64,000 nt of DNA, from assembly GCA_023439185.1 (NCBI GenBank), contig JAEXOR010000065.1:62001-126000 (forward strand), given 5' to 3'. The stretch comes from Bacillota bacterium (GTDB lineage: Bacteria; Bacillota; Desulfotomaculia; Desulfotomaculales; Desulfallaceae). Of the stretch, positions 35,518-45,001 are shown in pieces (positions within the stretch are counted from its first letter, which is position 1; the number at the start of each line of letters is the position of its first letter). Below the pieces are notes generated by a model, which was not told where the DNA came from, searched no databases, and worked only from the letters and a program-made list of their open reading frames with translations. A program made the position numbers and the translations under genes.

Positions 35518-36291
35518 TTAGAAGCCAAGAATTTTTCTCAGTTTTTTGGCCTGGGCCCGGCTCACCGGAACCTCGCTGTTGGCCTTGTCCTCCACCACCA
35601 GATTATATGTGCCGTTGAAGAAAGGCACAATTTCTCTGACCTTATGCAGGTTTACCAGGTAGCAACGGTGGGTGCGGAAAAACACCTGCGGGTTCAGCCT
35701 GGCTTCCAGCTCTTTAAGGGTGAAGCGGGTCAGCAGCTTGTCATTATTGGTTTTAATATAGATATAGTCCTGTTCGGTAAAGGCGAAGAAAATGTCGGAT
35801 TCGGCAACCAGCACGGTCTTACCCTGTTTTTCAGCCGGGATGCGGTCGATCTTGATTGTTGATTGGTCCGCTTTGTCTTTAACGGCGGTTGTTTTAACGT
35901 CTTCCCCGTTTTCCGGCTGTGATTCCTGGTAAGCCTTAATTACTTTGTCAATGGCTTTTTTCAAACGGCCCGGTTCAACCGGTTTCAGCAAGTAATCCAC
36001 CGCGTTGACTTCAAATGCCTGGACCGCGTATTCGTCGTAGGCGGTAACAAAAATAACATGTGGTTGTTTGGGCAGTTCCTGGATGGCGGCGCCCAGTTCC
36101 AGACCGGTCATGCCCGGCATGGACACGTCAAGGAAAAGGACCTGATAGTCAAGGGCTTTAATCAGGGCCAGTGCTTCCTGTGCGTTTGCGGCTTCCCCGA
36201 CTATTTCCACGTCACTGAAGGTGCTTAAAAGGAAACGCAGTTCCTGGCGGGCCGGGTATTCATCATCAACGATCAGCGCTTTAAGCTTCAT
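35518..36291 (-). CDS. LytTR-family response regulator
   Basis: 257 residues. A receiver domain (1-120; LIVDDEYPAR, phospho-acceptor in VLFLDVSMPGMTGLEL, VTAYDEYAVQAF) is joined by a linker to a LytTR DNA-binding domain (about 155-255; YIYIKTNNDKLLTRFTLKELEARL, FFRTHRCYLVNL). The ATG at 36291 follows GGAGGA and overlaps the kinase stop by 11 bp, so the pair is translationally coupled. Targets are unknown; the next upstream gene is acsA. Confidence 0.9.
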   Translation of the reverse strand: MKLKALIVDDEYPARQELRFLLSTFSDVEIVGEAANAQEALALIKALDYQVLFLDVSMPGMTGLELGAAIQELPKQPHVIFVTAYDEYAVQAFEVNAVDYLLKPVEPGRLKKAIDKVIKAYQESQPENGEDVKTTAVKDKADQSTIKIDRIPAEKQGKTVLVAESDIFFAFTEQDYIYIKTNNDKLLTRFTLKELEARLNPQVFFRTHRCYLVNLHKVREIVPFFNGTYNLVVEDKANSEVPVSRAQAKKLRKILGF

Positions 36292-37597
36292 GTACCAGTT
36301 CCTCCTTTTTGGCAGTGGAGCACACCAGTGGAATGCGGACGTATACCGAAGTGCCTTCCCCGGGGACGCTGACAATGCGCAAACCGTATTCTTCCCCGAA
36401 CAGGCCCTTAAGTCGTTCATGCACATTGCTCAGTCCCACTCCGTTTCCGGAGCCGAAACCGGGTGTAAGCACCTTTGACTGCAGCGCGGGATCAATGCCC
36501 ACACCGTCGTCCCTGATCACAATTAACATCTCGTTATCGTCCTTGCGTACCGTTATCTGCACCGTACCCTGACCGGGTTTGGGCAGGATGCCGTGTTTAA
36601 TGGCGTTTTCAACCAGCGGCTGAATGGTCAGTACAGGGATTTTGTATTCCATGAGTTCTTCGTCTATTTCCCTGACCACCCTCAGTTTCTCCCGGAACCT
36701 GGCCCGTTCCAGGACTAGATAGGTGTTAAAGTACTCAATTTCATCCTTCAGGGTGTTGAAATGCCCGTGGCGCTTTAACGCATGGCGGAAAAACGAAGCC
36801 AACCGGATTAACAGGCGGCGGGCGGTTTCCGGATTGGTCCGGCTGAACATGATAATGGTGTTTAAGGTGTTGAATAAGAAATGCGGGTTAATCTGTGCCT
36901 GCAGCGCATCCAGTTCGGCCTTGGTGACCAGTTGCGCCTGCCGGTCCAGCTCAGCCAGCTCCATTTGCATACCCAGGAGCTGGGCCACCCCCACTGCGAG
37001 CTTTACGGTGGGTGAAGTCATGCCGTCCTTTTGAGTGCGGTAGAGCTTGACAGTACCTGTAACTTCGCCTTTGCACTTCAACGGCACAACCACGGCGGAC
37101 TGCAACGGGCAATTCGGAGCCGGGCACTCCAGGCCGTAACCGTCCTGAATGACCTTCATTTCTCCTGATTTGAGCACCTCGCGGGTGGCCGTGGTCATAA
37201 TGGGCCCCCCGGCTTTATGGTGATCGGAGCCGGCGCCGATGTAAGCCAGCACCCTTTCGGTGTCCGTGATGGCAACCGCGGCGACATCGGCGATTTTTCG
37301 AATGATCCCGGCGGTATTACTGGCTGTTTCCTCATTTAGCCCCCGGCGCAGAAAGGGCAGAGTCTGGTTGGCTATCTGCAGGGTCGGGTCCAGCGGTACA
37401 TCAGAGATGCCGGAATGCGGCCGGCTGTGTCCGCCGGCGGTCATTGCCGTGATTAGTACCGGAGCCAGGCCGGTAAAAATGAACAGCAGTACCGCAGGCC
37501 ATAATCCGGGTTGCCAAAAATAAACCAGTGCTAGGGCGGGGACGTTAAGGACAAGCCACAAGAGCATTAACCTTTTTACGGCGCTCTTAAGGGTCAT
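36281..37597 (-). CDS. LytS-type sensor histidine kinase
   Basis: 438 residues. Two N-terminal hydrophobic helices (about 9-55) are followed by a GAF-like domain (about 95-215; TEVLKSGEMKVIQDGYGLECPAPNCPLQSAVVVPL read as separate segments), the LytS-type H-box NPHFLFNTLNTIIMFSR (about 238-254), and a HATPase (NAIKHG, RDDGVGI, GSGNGVGLSNV). The cytoplasmic GAF domain suggests sensing of a small ligand. The ATG at 37597 lies seven bases behind GGGAGG. Confidence 0.9.
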   Translation of the reverse strand: MTLKSAVKRLMLLWLVLNVPALALVYFWQPGLWPAVLLFIFTGLAPVLITAMTAGGHSRPHSGISDVPLDPTLQIANQTLPFLRRGLNEETASNTAGIIRKIADVAAVAITDTERVLAYIGAGSDHHKAGGPIMTTATREVLKSGEMKVIQDGYGLECPAPNCPLQSAVVVPLKCKGEVTGTVKLYRTQKDGMTSPTVKLAVGVAQLLGMQMELAELDRQAQLVTKAELDALQAQINPHFLFNTLNTIIMFSRTNPETARRLLIRLASFFRHALKRHGHFNTLKDEIEYFNTYLVLERARFREKLRVVREIDEELMEYKIPVLTIQPLVENAIKHGILPKPGQGTVQITVRKDDNEMLIVIRDDGVGIDPALQSKVLTPGFGSGNGVGLSNVHERLKGLFGEEYGLRIVSVPGEGTSVYVRIPLVCSTAKKEELVHEA

Positions 37598-37725
37598 GGC
37601 CACTCCTCCCTTACACGGATTATTAATTTAATTTTCAAAAAATGATCAATTACATAGTATTCGACGGATCAGGCACTATTCCTGCAGTACGGATAAAGTT
37701 CTAATTCTGTATGGCCGGCCCAAAT

Positions 37726-37752
37726 AAAAAAGGGGGCGTAATATACGCCCCC
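37726..37752 (-). terminator. Intrinsic terminator after acsA
   Basis: GGGGGCGTA (37732-37740) and TACGCCCCC (37744-37752) form a perfect nine-base stem. On the minus strand a run of six T follows. It is about 38 bp past the acsA stop. Confidence 0.92.
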
Positions 37753-37789
37753 GCGGAATACTTGGTGTTCATTAGATTCAGGCCGGTTT

Positions 37790-39763
37790 CTACTGGCGGT
37801 TCTTAATCAGGCTGTCGACCACGGTGGGGTCTGCCAGCGTGGAGGTGTCACCCAGGGTGTCAATCTCTCCGGCCGCCACTTTGCGCAGGATCCGGCGCAT
37901 AATTTTTCCGCTCCGGGTCTTGGGCAAGCCCGACGAGAAATGGATTTTGTCCGGGGTGGCAATGGGCCCGATTTCCTTGCGTACGTGAGCCACCAGTTCC
38001 TTTTTGAATTCTTCGGTAGGTTCAACGCCCTCTTTTACGGTTACATAGGCGTAGATGCCTTCGCCCTTGATATCGTGCGGGTAGCCCACCACGGCGGCTT
38101 CGGCCACTTTGGCGTGCGCCACCAGCGCGCTTTCCACCTCGGCTGTGCCCAGACGGTGGCCGGAAACGTTAATGACATCGTCCACCCGGCCCATCAGCCA
38201 GAAGTAGCCGTCCTCATCCTGGCGGGCTCCGTCACCGGTGAAGTAGTACCCCGGATATTGTACGAAATACGTGTTTTTGAAACGGTCGGGGTCGCCGTAA
38301 ACACCGCGCATAATGCCCGGCCAGGGCTTGGTGATGACCAGGTAACCGCCTTCGTTGGCTTCGGCCTGGCTGCCGTCCTGACGAATAACTTTGGGATTGA
38401 CCCCAAAAAACGGCACGGTTGCCGAACCGGGCTTGGTGGGAATGGCCCCGGGCAGCGGAGTGATCAGGATGCCGCCGGTTTCGGTTTGCCACCATGTATC
38501 AACGATGGGGCAGCTTTCCTTGCCGATAACCCGGTGGTACCACATCCAGGCTTCCGGGTTAATCGGTTCGCCAACTGTGCCGAGCAGGCGCAACGAGCTT
38601 AAATCCCTGCCCTCGGGCCATTTCTCGCCGTCCCGCATCATGGCCCGGATGGCGGTGGGAGCGGTATAGAAGATGTTTACGCCGAACTTTTCCACCACTG
38701 CCCAGAAACGGTCCGGCTGCGGGTAGTTGGGCACGCCCTCGAACATCAGAGATGTCGCCCCGGCCGACAGCGGGCCGTAGACGATGTAACTGTGACCGGT
38801 AACCCAGCCGATATCCGCCGTGCACCAGAATAAATCCTGGTCCTGGTAATCAAAAATGTATTTAAAGGTTGTGGTTACATAAGTAAGGTAACCCCCGGTG
38901 GTATGCATAACGCCCTTGGGTTTGCCGGTACTACCGCTGGTATAAAGGATGAAAAGCGGGTCCTCGGAGTCCATATGCTCGGGTTCGCAATCCTTGCCCG
39001 CGCCCGCCATCAGGTCGTGCCACCACTGATCCCGGCCTTGCGTCATGTCGCAATCCTGGTCCACCCTCCGGACCACCACGCAGTTTTTGACATCCGGGCA
39101 ATTGGCCAGTGCCTGGTCCGCGTTTTCTTTGCTTTTGATGAGTTTACCGGACCGGTAGCCGTAGTTGCAGGTAATCAGCGTTTCGGTTTTGCAATCCAGA
39201 ATTCTGTCCCGTAATGCGTCGGGGCTGAAGCCGCCGAATACGATACTGTGAATGGCGCCGATCCTGGTGCAGGCCAGCATGGCAATAGCCAGTTCCGGGA
39301 TCATGGGCAGGTAAATGGTTACCCGGTCGCCTCGTTTAACCCCCAGGCCTTTCAGCACGTTGGCGAATTTACTGACTTCATGATGCAGTTGAGCAAAAGT
39401 ATATGTTCTGACTTCCTCCGCGGGCTCGCCCTGCCAGATGATCGCCGCCTTGTTTTTACGCCATGTTTTCAAGTGGCGGTCCAGGCAATTATAAGATACG
39501 TTAAGTCTGGCGCCCCGGAAGTAGTTGATAAATACATTGTCGGTGAAATCGTATTCTTCCACCGCGTCCCATTCTTTGAACCAATCGATGTGTTGTTGCG
39601 CCATTTCCGCCCAGAATTGTTCCGGCTGCTCAACGGATTTACGGTACATTTCGTCCCGCTGCTCCCGGGTTTGCACCCGGGCTTGTTGAGAAAACTCCGG
39701 TGACGGATTAAAAACCCTGTTTTCTGTCATCAAGTTTTGCACATTGCCTTTTTGGCTGGACAT
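37790..39763 (-). CDS. acsA: Acetyl-CoA synthetase (AMP-forming)
   Basis: 657 residues. The adenylation core is YTSGSTGKPKGVMHTTGG (about 266-283), with the DTWWQTETGG motif, YFTGDGARQDEDGYFWLMGRVDDVINVSGHRL, and the C-terminal acetylation-type lysine motif PKTRSGKIMRRILRK. It activates acetate to acetyl-CoA at the cost of two high-energy bonds, alongside the ADP-forming enzyme at 22-24 kb. Start ATG behind GGGGGGGAA. Confidence 0.96.
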   Translation of the reverse strand: MSSQKGNVQNLMTENRVFNPSPEFSQQARVQTREQRDEMYRKSVEQPEQFWAEMAQQHIDWFKEWDAVEEYDFTDNVFINYFRGARLNVSYNCLDRHLKTWRKNKAAIIWQGEPAEEVRTYTFAQLHHEVSKFANVLKGLGVKRGDRVTIYLPMIPELAIAMLACTRIGAIHSIVFGGFSPDALRDRILDCKTETLITCNYGYRSGKLIKSKENADQALANCPDVKNCVVVRRVDQDCDMTQGRDQWWHDLMAGAGKDCEPEHMDSEDPLFILYTSGSTGKPKGVMHTTGGYLTYVTTTFKYIFDYQDQDLFWCTADIGWVTGHSYIVYGPLSAGATSLMFEGVPNYPQPDRFWAVVEKFGVNIFYTAPTAIRAMMRDGEKWPEGRDLSSLRLLGTVGEPINPEAWMWYHRVIGKESCPIVDTWWQTETGGILITPLPGAIPTKPGSATVPFFGVNPKVIRQDGSQAEANEGGYLVITKPWPGIMRGVYGDPDRFKNTYFVQYPGYYFTGDGARQDEDGYFWLMGRVDDVINVSGHRLGTAEVESALVAHAKVAEAAVVGYPHDIKGEGIYAYVTVKEGVEPTEEFKKELVAHVRKEIGPIATPDKIHFSSGLPKTRSGKIMRRILRKVAAGEIDTLGDTSTLADPTVVDSLIKNRQ

Positions 39764-40064
39764 AAAATTCCCCCCCTGGTTTTTTTAAAGCTGTTTGCAC
39801 CTGATTTTTTGGCGCGTTGTTACCTGTGACCGCAATAACAAACCTGCTTTCTCTCTGCTTCCTGTTTTCTCTCTATTCGCAATTTTCAAAAGATTAAATA
39901 TTATTTGAATACTATTCGCTTACATTAGCGAAGTTCCTGCAAGACAATTTATTTTTTATAAAATTTGAAACGGCGTTTTACTGTAATTATTTTAGATCAA
40001 AAGTTTATGAAAATTAAGAGCTATAATGTCAGACGGCATAAATAAAGCTTTAGCTGTAATATAG
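39764..40064. other. Intergenic region upstream of acsA
   Basis: 301 bp, AT-rich. It must hold the acsA promoter and the end of the HEAT-protein transcript. I found no clear hairpin, riboswitch or coding sequence. Confidence 0.5.
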
Positions 40065-40694
40065 TTATTTTAACGGTCGGATTAATTGGGCTATTTTATA
40101 CCGGTACAACTCCTTGTTTTCAAAAACCCGGAATTCGCTGTTGTCTTCTTCAAGACGGGCTTGCTTATCCGACGGTATTTCAGCCTTGATTTTTTTTAGC
40201 GCCCATACGGCCAACCCGCGCAGCTCAGGGTCGTGAGCATCGAGAAGGCCATACATTAATGGGATGTAATCTTTGACCAAAGAGGGATCTTTTTCACCGA
40301 TTCTGCCCAGAGCCCAGATAATGCCCCGGATTAAAGAAGGATCTTCCCCAAAGGAAACAATAATAGACACAAATTCATTGTAGATGTCCGGTCTGTTGCG
40401 GATTATTTCTCCAACCGCTTCGGGTGACGCCCACCCGGAGCCACCGGATTCGTCATTAAGGGCCCAGAGCAAACGGCGGATAATTTCCCTGGCCCGGTCC
40501 GGTTCGGCAACAGATATCTGCTTTGCCAACAGGCCCAGGCACTCCACGGCGCGCCAGCGCAACAATTCATCCGTACTGTAGAGGCTGTTAATCAATGCCG
40601 CAATCACATGACCGGCCTGTTTGGTTCCCAATTCAATCACCGCATCGTAATTTCCGAGTTTAAGTGCTTCCTGGACCTGTTTTTTCAGCTTCAA
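40065..40694 (-). CDS. HEAT-repeat protein
   Basis: 209 residues made of helical repeats: LRWRAVECLGLLAKQI, IRGIIWALGRIGEKDP and LRGLAVWALKKIKAEI are HEAT units. The overall layout resembles the DVU0298 family of sulfate reducers and relatives. Such proteins are protein-interaction scaffolds; no enzymatic residues are seen. It is divergent from the HD-GYP gene at 40825. Confidence 0.75.
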   Translation of the reverse strand: MKLKKQVQEALKLGNYDAVIELGTKQAGHVIAALINSLYSTDELLRWRAVECLGLLAKQISVAEPDRAREIIRRLLWALNDESGGSGWASPEAVGEIIRNRPDIYNEFVSIIVSFGEDPSLIRGIIWALGRIGEKDPSLVKDYIPLMYGLLDAHDPELRGLAVWALKKIKAEIPSDKQARLEEDNSEFRVFENKELYRYKIAQLIRPLK

Positions 40695-40824
40695 GGCAAT
40701 ATTCCCCCCTGCATTGATATTTTGGGAAAAAATTAAGTTAAAAAGCAGGACTGCTTCAAAACATGTCGAAAAAACCTAACAATTGTGATAATAAATGTAA
40801 TAATAAAAAGGGTTTGGATTTCCG

Positions 40825-41931
40825 ATGCGTAAAGTCCCGGTGGATAAATTAAAACCAGGCATGATAGTTGGCCGTTCTGTGAGTAATACAAATGGGCAGG
40901 TTCTTCTTGCCCGGGGCAGTGAGCTAAACGATACATTTATAAAAAGGTTGTCCTATTTAGGCATTCCGGCTGTTTATATCGATGACGGATTTTTACCCGA
41001 TGCTCAGGTTGAGGACCTTGTTTCCGAAAAAACCAGATACCAGGCTATGGAACTGACTAAAAAGGTTTTTCAGGATTTCAAGTATACTCGAAGCCTTAGC
41101 GGGCTGGATAAGATTGAAAAAACAGTGGATATATTGATCAAGGAATTGCTTGAAAACAATACCTTAGTGGTTAATCTGTCGGATATTCGCAGCCTGGATG
41201 AGTATACCTTCGGTCATTCGGTAAATACTTGTATTCTATCAATAATCACAGCCATCCATATGGGGTATAACGAAAGAAAGCTGTATCTTTTGGCTATGGG
41301 AGCAATTCTGCATGACTTAGGTAAGATCCTGGTGCCGCAGGAAATTCTGAACAAGCCGGGTAAACTCACTGATCAGGAGTACGATTTAATTAAAACCCAC
41401 ACAGAGTTCGGTCACCGTTTGCTGGCGGCGAACAGAGACTTTAATCCAGTTACTTCCACGATTGCATTGCAACACCACGAGCGATATAACGGTTCCGGAT
41501 ATCCTAAAGGTTTGGCCGGCGATCAAATTCACGAGTTTTCATCCATCGTGGGAGTAGCCGACGTATATGACGCTTTAACCGCCGACCGTGTATACCGCAA
41601 GTCCGTTTCGGCTCATGAAGCCTTTGAAATGGTGTCTGGAACAGGAGATTATTTGTTTGATTACAATGTAGTAAAAGCATTTTTGTATCATGTTGCCGCT
41701 TACCCGGCGGGAAGCCTGGTAAAGCTGAATAACGGGCAAACCGGGGTGGTGCTCAAGAATAAGCCCGGTTTGCCTTTGCGTCCCCTGGTGAGGGTTTTGT
41801 TCAATGAGCGGGGCGAAGCAATGGTAAATCCGTACGAGTTGGATCTGGTCGAACACTTGAATTTCAGCATTATTAACGTCATTGAAGATGAGCGCGTGCT
41901 GGAGATTTATAAAAAGAAGCTTTTAACCTGA
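40825..41931 (+). CDS. HD-GYP domain protein with N-terminal DUF3391-like region
   Basis: 368 residues. Residues 1-70 (VDKLKPGMIVGRSV...GIPAVYIDDG) resemble the N-terminal region of many HD-GYP proteins. The catalytic domain (about 120-290) has GHSVNTCIL, AILHDLGKILVPQEIL, and LQHHERYNGSGYPKGL. A C-terminal small beta-domain (GSLVKLNNGQTGVVLKNKPG) follows. It is expected to hydrolyse cyclic di-GMP. Second HD-GYP gene of the window and the fuller one. Confidence 0.92.
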   Translation: MRKVPVDKLKPGMIVGRSVSNTNGQVLLARGSELNDTFIKRLSYLGIPAVYIDDGFLPDAQVEDLVSEKTRYQAMELTKKVFQDFKYTRSLSGLDKIEKTVDILIKELLENNTLVVNLSDIRSLDEYTFGHSVNTCILSIITAIHMGYNERKLYLLAMGAILHDLGKILVPQEILNKPGKLTDQEYDLIKTHTEFGHRLLAANRDFNPVTSTIALQHHERYNGSGYPKGLAGDQIHEFSSIVGVADVYDALTADRVYRKSVSAHEAFEMVSGTGDYLFDYNVVKAFLYHVAAYPAGSLVKLNNGQTGVVLKNKPGLPLRPLVRVLFNERGEAMVNPYELDLVEHLNFSIINVIEDERVLEIYKKKLLT

Positions 41932-41966
41932 AGATTAAACGCTTGACAGCGGTTAATAAGCAGGTG

Positions 41967-42003
41967 TCAAAATAGCCGGAACCTTAGGTTCCGGCTATTT
42001 TGA
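41967..42003. terminator. Bidirectional terminator
   Basis: Arms 41967-41983 and 41987-42003 are perfect 17-base complements with a three-base loop. The A-run and T-run ends of the stem give a T-run on both strands. It separates the converging HD-GYP and NuoG-like genes. Confidence 0.93.
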
Positions 42004-42075
42004 TCGCAAGAAATCAACTGATTTTTTCAATGTTCACCGAACACACAGGCGGCAGTTGCCGTTACTCAAGATAAA

Positions 42076-43005
42076 TTACTTACTGTCAAGATCGTTAATC
42101 TTGGCCAGCACCTTATTCAGGCCCAGTGCTTCAGCCCATGAAACTTCAACGAACTGCCCTTCTTTTTTGAGCTGCGGTTTGACCGGTTCTTCGCAGTGCA
42201 GCAGTTCCAACCCCAAACGGCCTTTCAGGCAAAGCGGCCTTCCTTCGGCGGGGGTTCCGGGGGCAATGCCGATAACTTTGTTGTTCTTGATATTCAGCTC
42301 AAATGAACAACCTTTTTCGCAGAAGGTGCAGATAACGTCCTTTTTCTCAATTTCCCAGGTGCGGCCTTTGCCGGCCAGGGATTTCATGGTTAAGGCGCCT
42401 ACGGGACATACTGCCACGCAGCGTCCGCAATAGACACAGTCGGACTCGCCCAGGGCAACATCCATGGGTGGGGCCACCTTGGTTTTAAAACCACGGTGGG
42501 CAAAGTCAATCACGTTTCTGTCCGCTTCGGCACAGGTACGCACACATTTGCCGCACAGGATGCACTTGTTCATGTCCCTGATGATGTACGGATTTTCATC
42601 CTCTATGTCATACTGGTGTTTTTCGCCGGTAAACCCGGTATCCCTAACGCCGTACTGGAATGCGTAATCCTGCAGCTTGCAGGCGCCGCTTTTGTCGCAA
42701 GTCAGGCAGTCCATGGGGTGATTGGCCAAAATCAGTTCCAGGATGGTTTTTCTGGCTTCCACCACTGCCGGTGACTCTGTTTGCACTTCCATACCCTCTT
42801 TGGCAACTGTCATGCAGGAAGGGCTCAGCTTCTTGCTCCCCTTGGTTTCCACCACGCAAATACGGCATGACGCAACTCCCGGGAGAGAAGGATCGTGGCA
42901 GAAGGTGGGGATGGAAACACCAATGCTTTCAGCCGCTTCAAGAATGGTACTGCCGGCAGGAACGGTAACTTTTTGCCCGTTGACCGTCAGTGTTACGGTT
43001 GACAT
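42076..43005 (-). CDS. Short NuoG/HydA-type iron-sulfur subunit
   Basis: 309 residues. An N-terminal plant-type [2Fe-2S] domain (CHDPSLPGVASCRICVV) is followed by a His/Cys [4Fe-4S] segment (HPMDCLTCDKSGACKLQ), a double-cubane ferredoxin domain (CILCGKCVRTC, CVYCGRCVAVCPVGA) and a [4Fe-4S] entry domain of molybdopterin enzymes (CTFCEKGCSFEL). The protein ends at VSWAEAL, where the Mo-pterin catalytic domain would begin, with a plain TAA stop. It is an electron-transfer subunit to an unlinked catalytic partner such as formate dehydrogenase (inference). Confidence 0.85.
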   Translation of the reverse strand: MSTVTLTVNGQKVTVPAGSTILEAAESIGVSIPTFCHDPSLPGVASCRICVVETKGSKKLSPSCMTVAKEGMEVQTESPAVVEARKTILELILANHPMDCLTCDKSGACKLQDYAFQYGVRDTGFTGEKHQYDIEDENPYIIRDMNKCILCGKCVRTCAEADRNVIDFAHRGFKTKVAPPMDVALGESDCVYCGRCVAVCPVGALTMKSLAGKGRTWEIEKKDVICTFCEKGCSFELNIKNNKVIGIAPGTPAEGRPLCLKGRLGLELLHCEEPVKPQLKKEGQFVEVSWAEALGLNKVLAKINDLDSK

Positions 43006-43038
43006 AATATCACTCCTTAAACCCCCACTTTTAGCGGC

Positions 43039-44988
43039 TTATTTTTTTAATATGGAACCAAATTTGCATTTCTGGATACAACTTCCGCACTTGATACATT
43101 TTTCAATATCAATGGTATGCGGCTGTTTCTTTTCTCCGGCAATGGCTCCTGTCGGACAGGCTTTGGCGCAGGCTCCGCAACCGGTGCACTTTTCCTCGTC
43201 AATCACATAAACCAGCAGATTGGGGCATACCCCGGCGGGACAGCGCTTGTTATAAATGTGCGCTTCGTATTCGTCGCGGAAATAACGCAAGGTGGAAAGC
43301 ACGGGGTTGGGGGCGCTCTGACCCAGGCCGCACAGTGATGTACTGATGATTACCCTTGAAAGACGCTCCAGTTTTTCAATGTCATCGGGTTCGCCCTTGC
43401 CTTCGCAGATCCCGGTCAGGATTTCCAGCATGCGTTTGGTGCCTTCACGACAGGGGTTGCATTTGCCACAGGACTCCGACTGGGTGAATTTAAGGAAGTA
43501 GCGGGCCACGTCCACCATGCAGGTGGTGTTATCCATTACCACCAGGCCACCGGAACCCATCATGGCTCCAACACTGCCCAGGGAGTCATAATCAATTTCC
43601 AGGTCCAGGTGTTCGGTCGGTATGCAACCGCCCGACGGGCCGCCGCTCTGGCAAGCCTTAAACTCCCTACCGTCACGGATGCCGCCGCCGATATCAAAGA
43701 TAATCTGACGCAGGGTTTTACCCATGGGCACTTCCACCAGACCGTTATTGTTAACCTTGCCGGTCAGTGAGAATATTTTGGTGCCCTTACTGTTTTCCGT
43801 GCCTATTGAGGCAAACCAGTCACCGCCCCGGAAAATTATTTCGGGAACGTTGGCGAATGTTTCCACGTTATTAAGGGTAGTCGGCTTGTCCCACAGGCCT
43901 TTTTCGGTTGAACGGCCTACCTTGAATCTGGGCATGCCACGGTTGCCTTCAATGGATGTCATCAGGGCGGTGCCTTCGCCGCATACAAAAGCCCCCGCCC
44001 CGGCTTTGATCTTGAGATGGAAATTAAAACCGGAGTTCAGGATGTTATCGCCCAGTAACCCGCATGCTTCGGCCTGGGCAATGGCAATTTTCAAGCGCCG
44101 GATGGCCATTGGATATTCAGCCCGCACGTAGATATAGCCTTCATCCGACTTTGTGGCAAACCCGCACAGGGCCATGCCCTCAATGACAGCATGGGGATCG
44201 CCTTCTAAAACGCTGCGGTCCATAAAGGCGCCCGGGTCACCCTCATCAGCGTTACACACAACGTAACGTTTATCAGTGATTTTGGCATTCAATGCCCCCT
44301 GCCACTTGGGACCGGTGGGGAATCCAGCGCCACCGCGGCCGCGCAGGCCGGATTTTTTAACCTCGTCTATAACATCCTGGGCGGTCATGGTAACAAGTGC
44401 TTTGGCCAGAGCCCGGTAGCCGCCCATAGCGATATAATCTTCGAGTTTTTCAGGGTTTATAAAGCCGCACTTGTTCAGCACCAGTTTGTTCTGGCGGGCA
44501 TAGAAGGGCACTTTGTCGTACGTGGTAACTTTGCTGCCGCTCTCGGGGTCGGTATACAGCAGTTCTTCGGCCAGTGGACCACCGCCCAGAGATTCAACAA
44601 TAGCGGGAATCGATTCTTCCGTAACCCTGGTATAAAAAACTTTTTGCGGCTCAATGGTTATAATCGGTCCCTGCTCACAAAAGCCGTGACAGCCCACCGG
44701 TTTTACCGTTACCTTTTCGTTTAATCCGGCCTCTGTCACCGCCGCAGTCAACCGGTCAAGTATCTTTAAAGATCCGGATGACGTGCAACCTCCGGCACAG
44801 ACACATACTACCTGTTTTTCCGAGTCGGCCGGCGGTGTAACTTCGTTAATCAGTTGCCGCCTTTTTTCTTTGCATGATTCGTCATCATGGCAAATGGGGC
44901 CTTCGGTCCGGCAGACAACGAAGTCTTTGCAGGGGGTGGCCGGTGAGTGCTGGCATTTTTCACAACATTTATCAATTATACTTTTCAC
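43039..44988 (-). CDS. NuoF/HndC-type NADH-binding flavoprotein
   Basis: 649 residues. An N-terminal Cys-rich segment and thioredoxin-like [2Fe-2S] domain (VCVCAGGCTSSGS ... VGCHGFCEQGP) precede the FMN/NADH domain (GLRGRGGAGFPTGPKW, about 217-232; CNADEGDPGAFMDR). An SLBB part, the C-terminal NADH-dehydrogenase [4Fe-4S] motif (ESCGKCNPCREGTKRM) and a 2[4Fe-4S] ferredoxin tail follow. This is the architecture of subunits in soluble, often electron-bifurcating NADH-linked complexes. GTG start at 44988. Confidence 0.93.
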   Translation of the reverse strand: MKSIIDKCCEKCQHSPATPCKDFVVCRTEGPICHDDESCKEKRRQLINEVTPPADSEKQVVCVCAGGCTSSGSLKILDRLTAAVTEAGLNEKVTVKPVGCHGFCEQGPIITIEPQKVFYTRVTEESIPAIVESLGGGPLAEELLYTDPESGSKVTTYDKVPFYARQNKLVLNKCGFINPEKLEDYIAMGGYRALAKALVTMTAQDVIDEVKKSGLRGRGGAGFPTGPKWQGALNAKITDKRYVVCNADEGDPGAFMDRSVLEGDPHAVIEGMALCGFATKSDEGYIYVRAEYPMAIRRLKIAIAQAEACGLLGDNILNSGFNFHLKIKAGAGAFVCGEGTALMTSIEGNRGMPRFKVGRSTEKGLWDKPTTLNNVETFANVPEIIFRGGDWFASIGTENSKGTKIFSLTGKVNNNGLVEVPMGKTLRQIIFDIGGGIRDGREFKACQSGGPSGGCIPTEHLDLEIDYDSLGSVGAMMGSGGLVVMDNTTCMVDVARYFLKFTQSESCGKCNPCREGTKRMLEILTGICEGKGEPDDIEKLERLSRVIISTSLCGLGQSAPNPVLSTLRYFRDEYEAHIYNKRCPAGVCPNLLVYVIDEEKCTGCGACAKACPTGAIAGEKKQPHTIDIEKCIKCGSCIQKCKFGSILKK

Positions 44989-45001
44989 AACCGGTCCTCC
45001 T

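Noticed and set aside
42076..43005. Selenocysteine read-through extending the NuoG-like protein
   Set aside because: The gene ends in TAA, not TGA, and no Mo-pterin domain follows in any frame.
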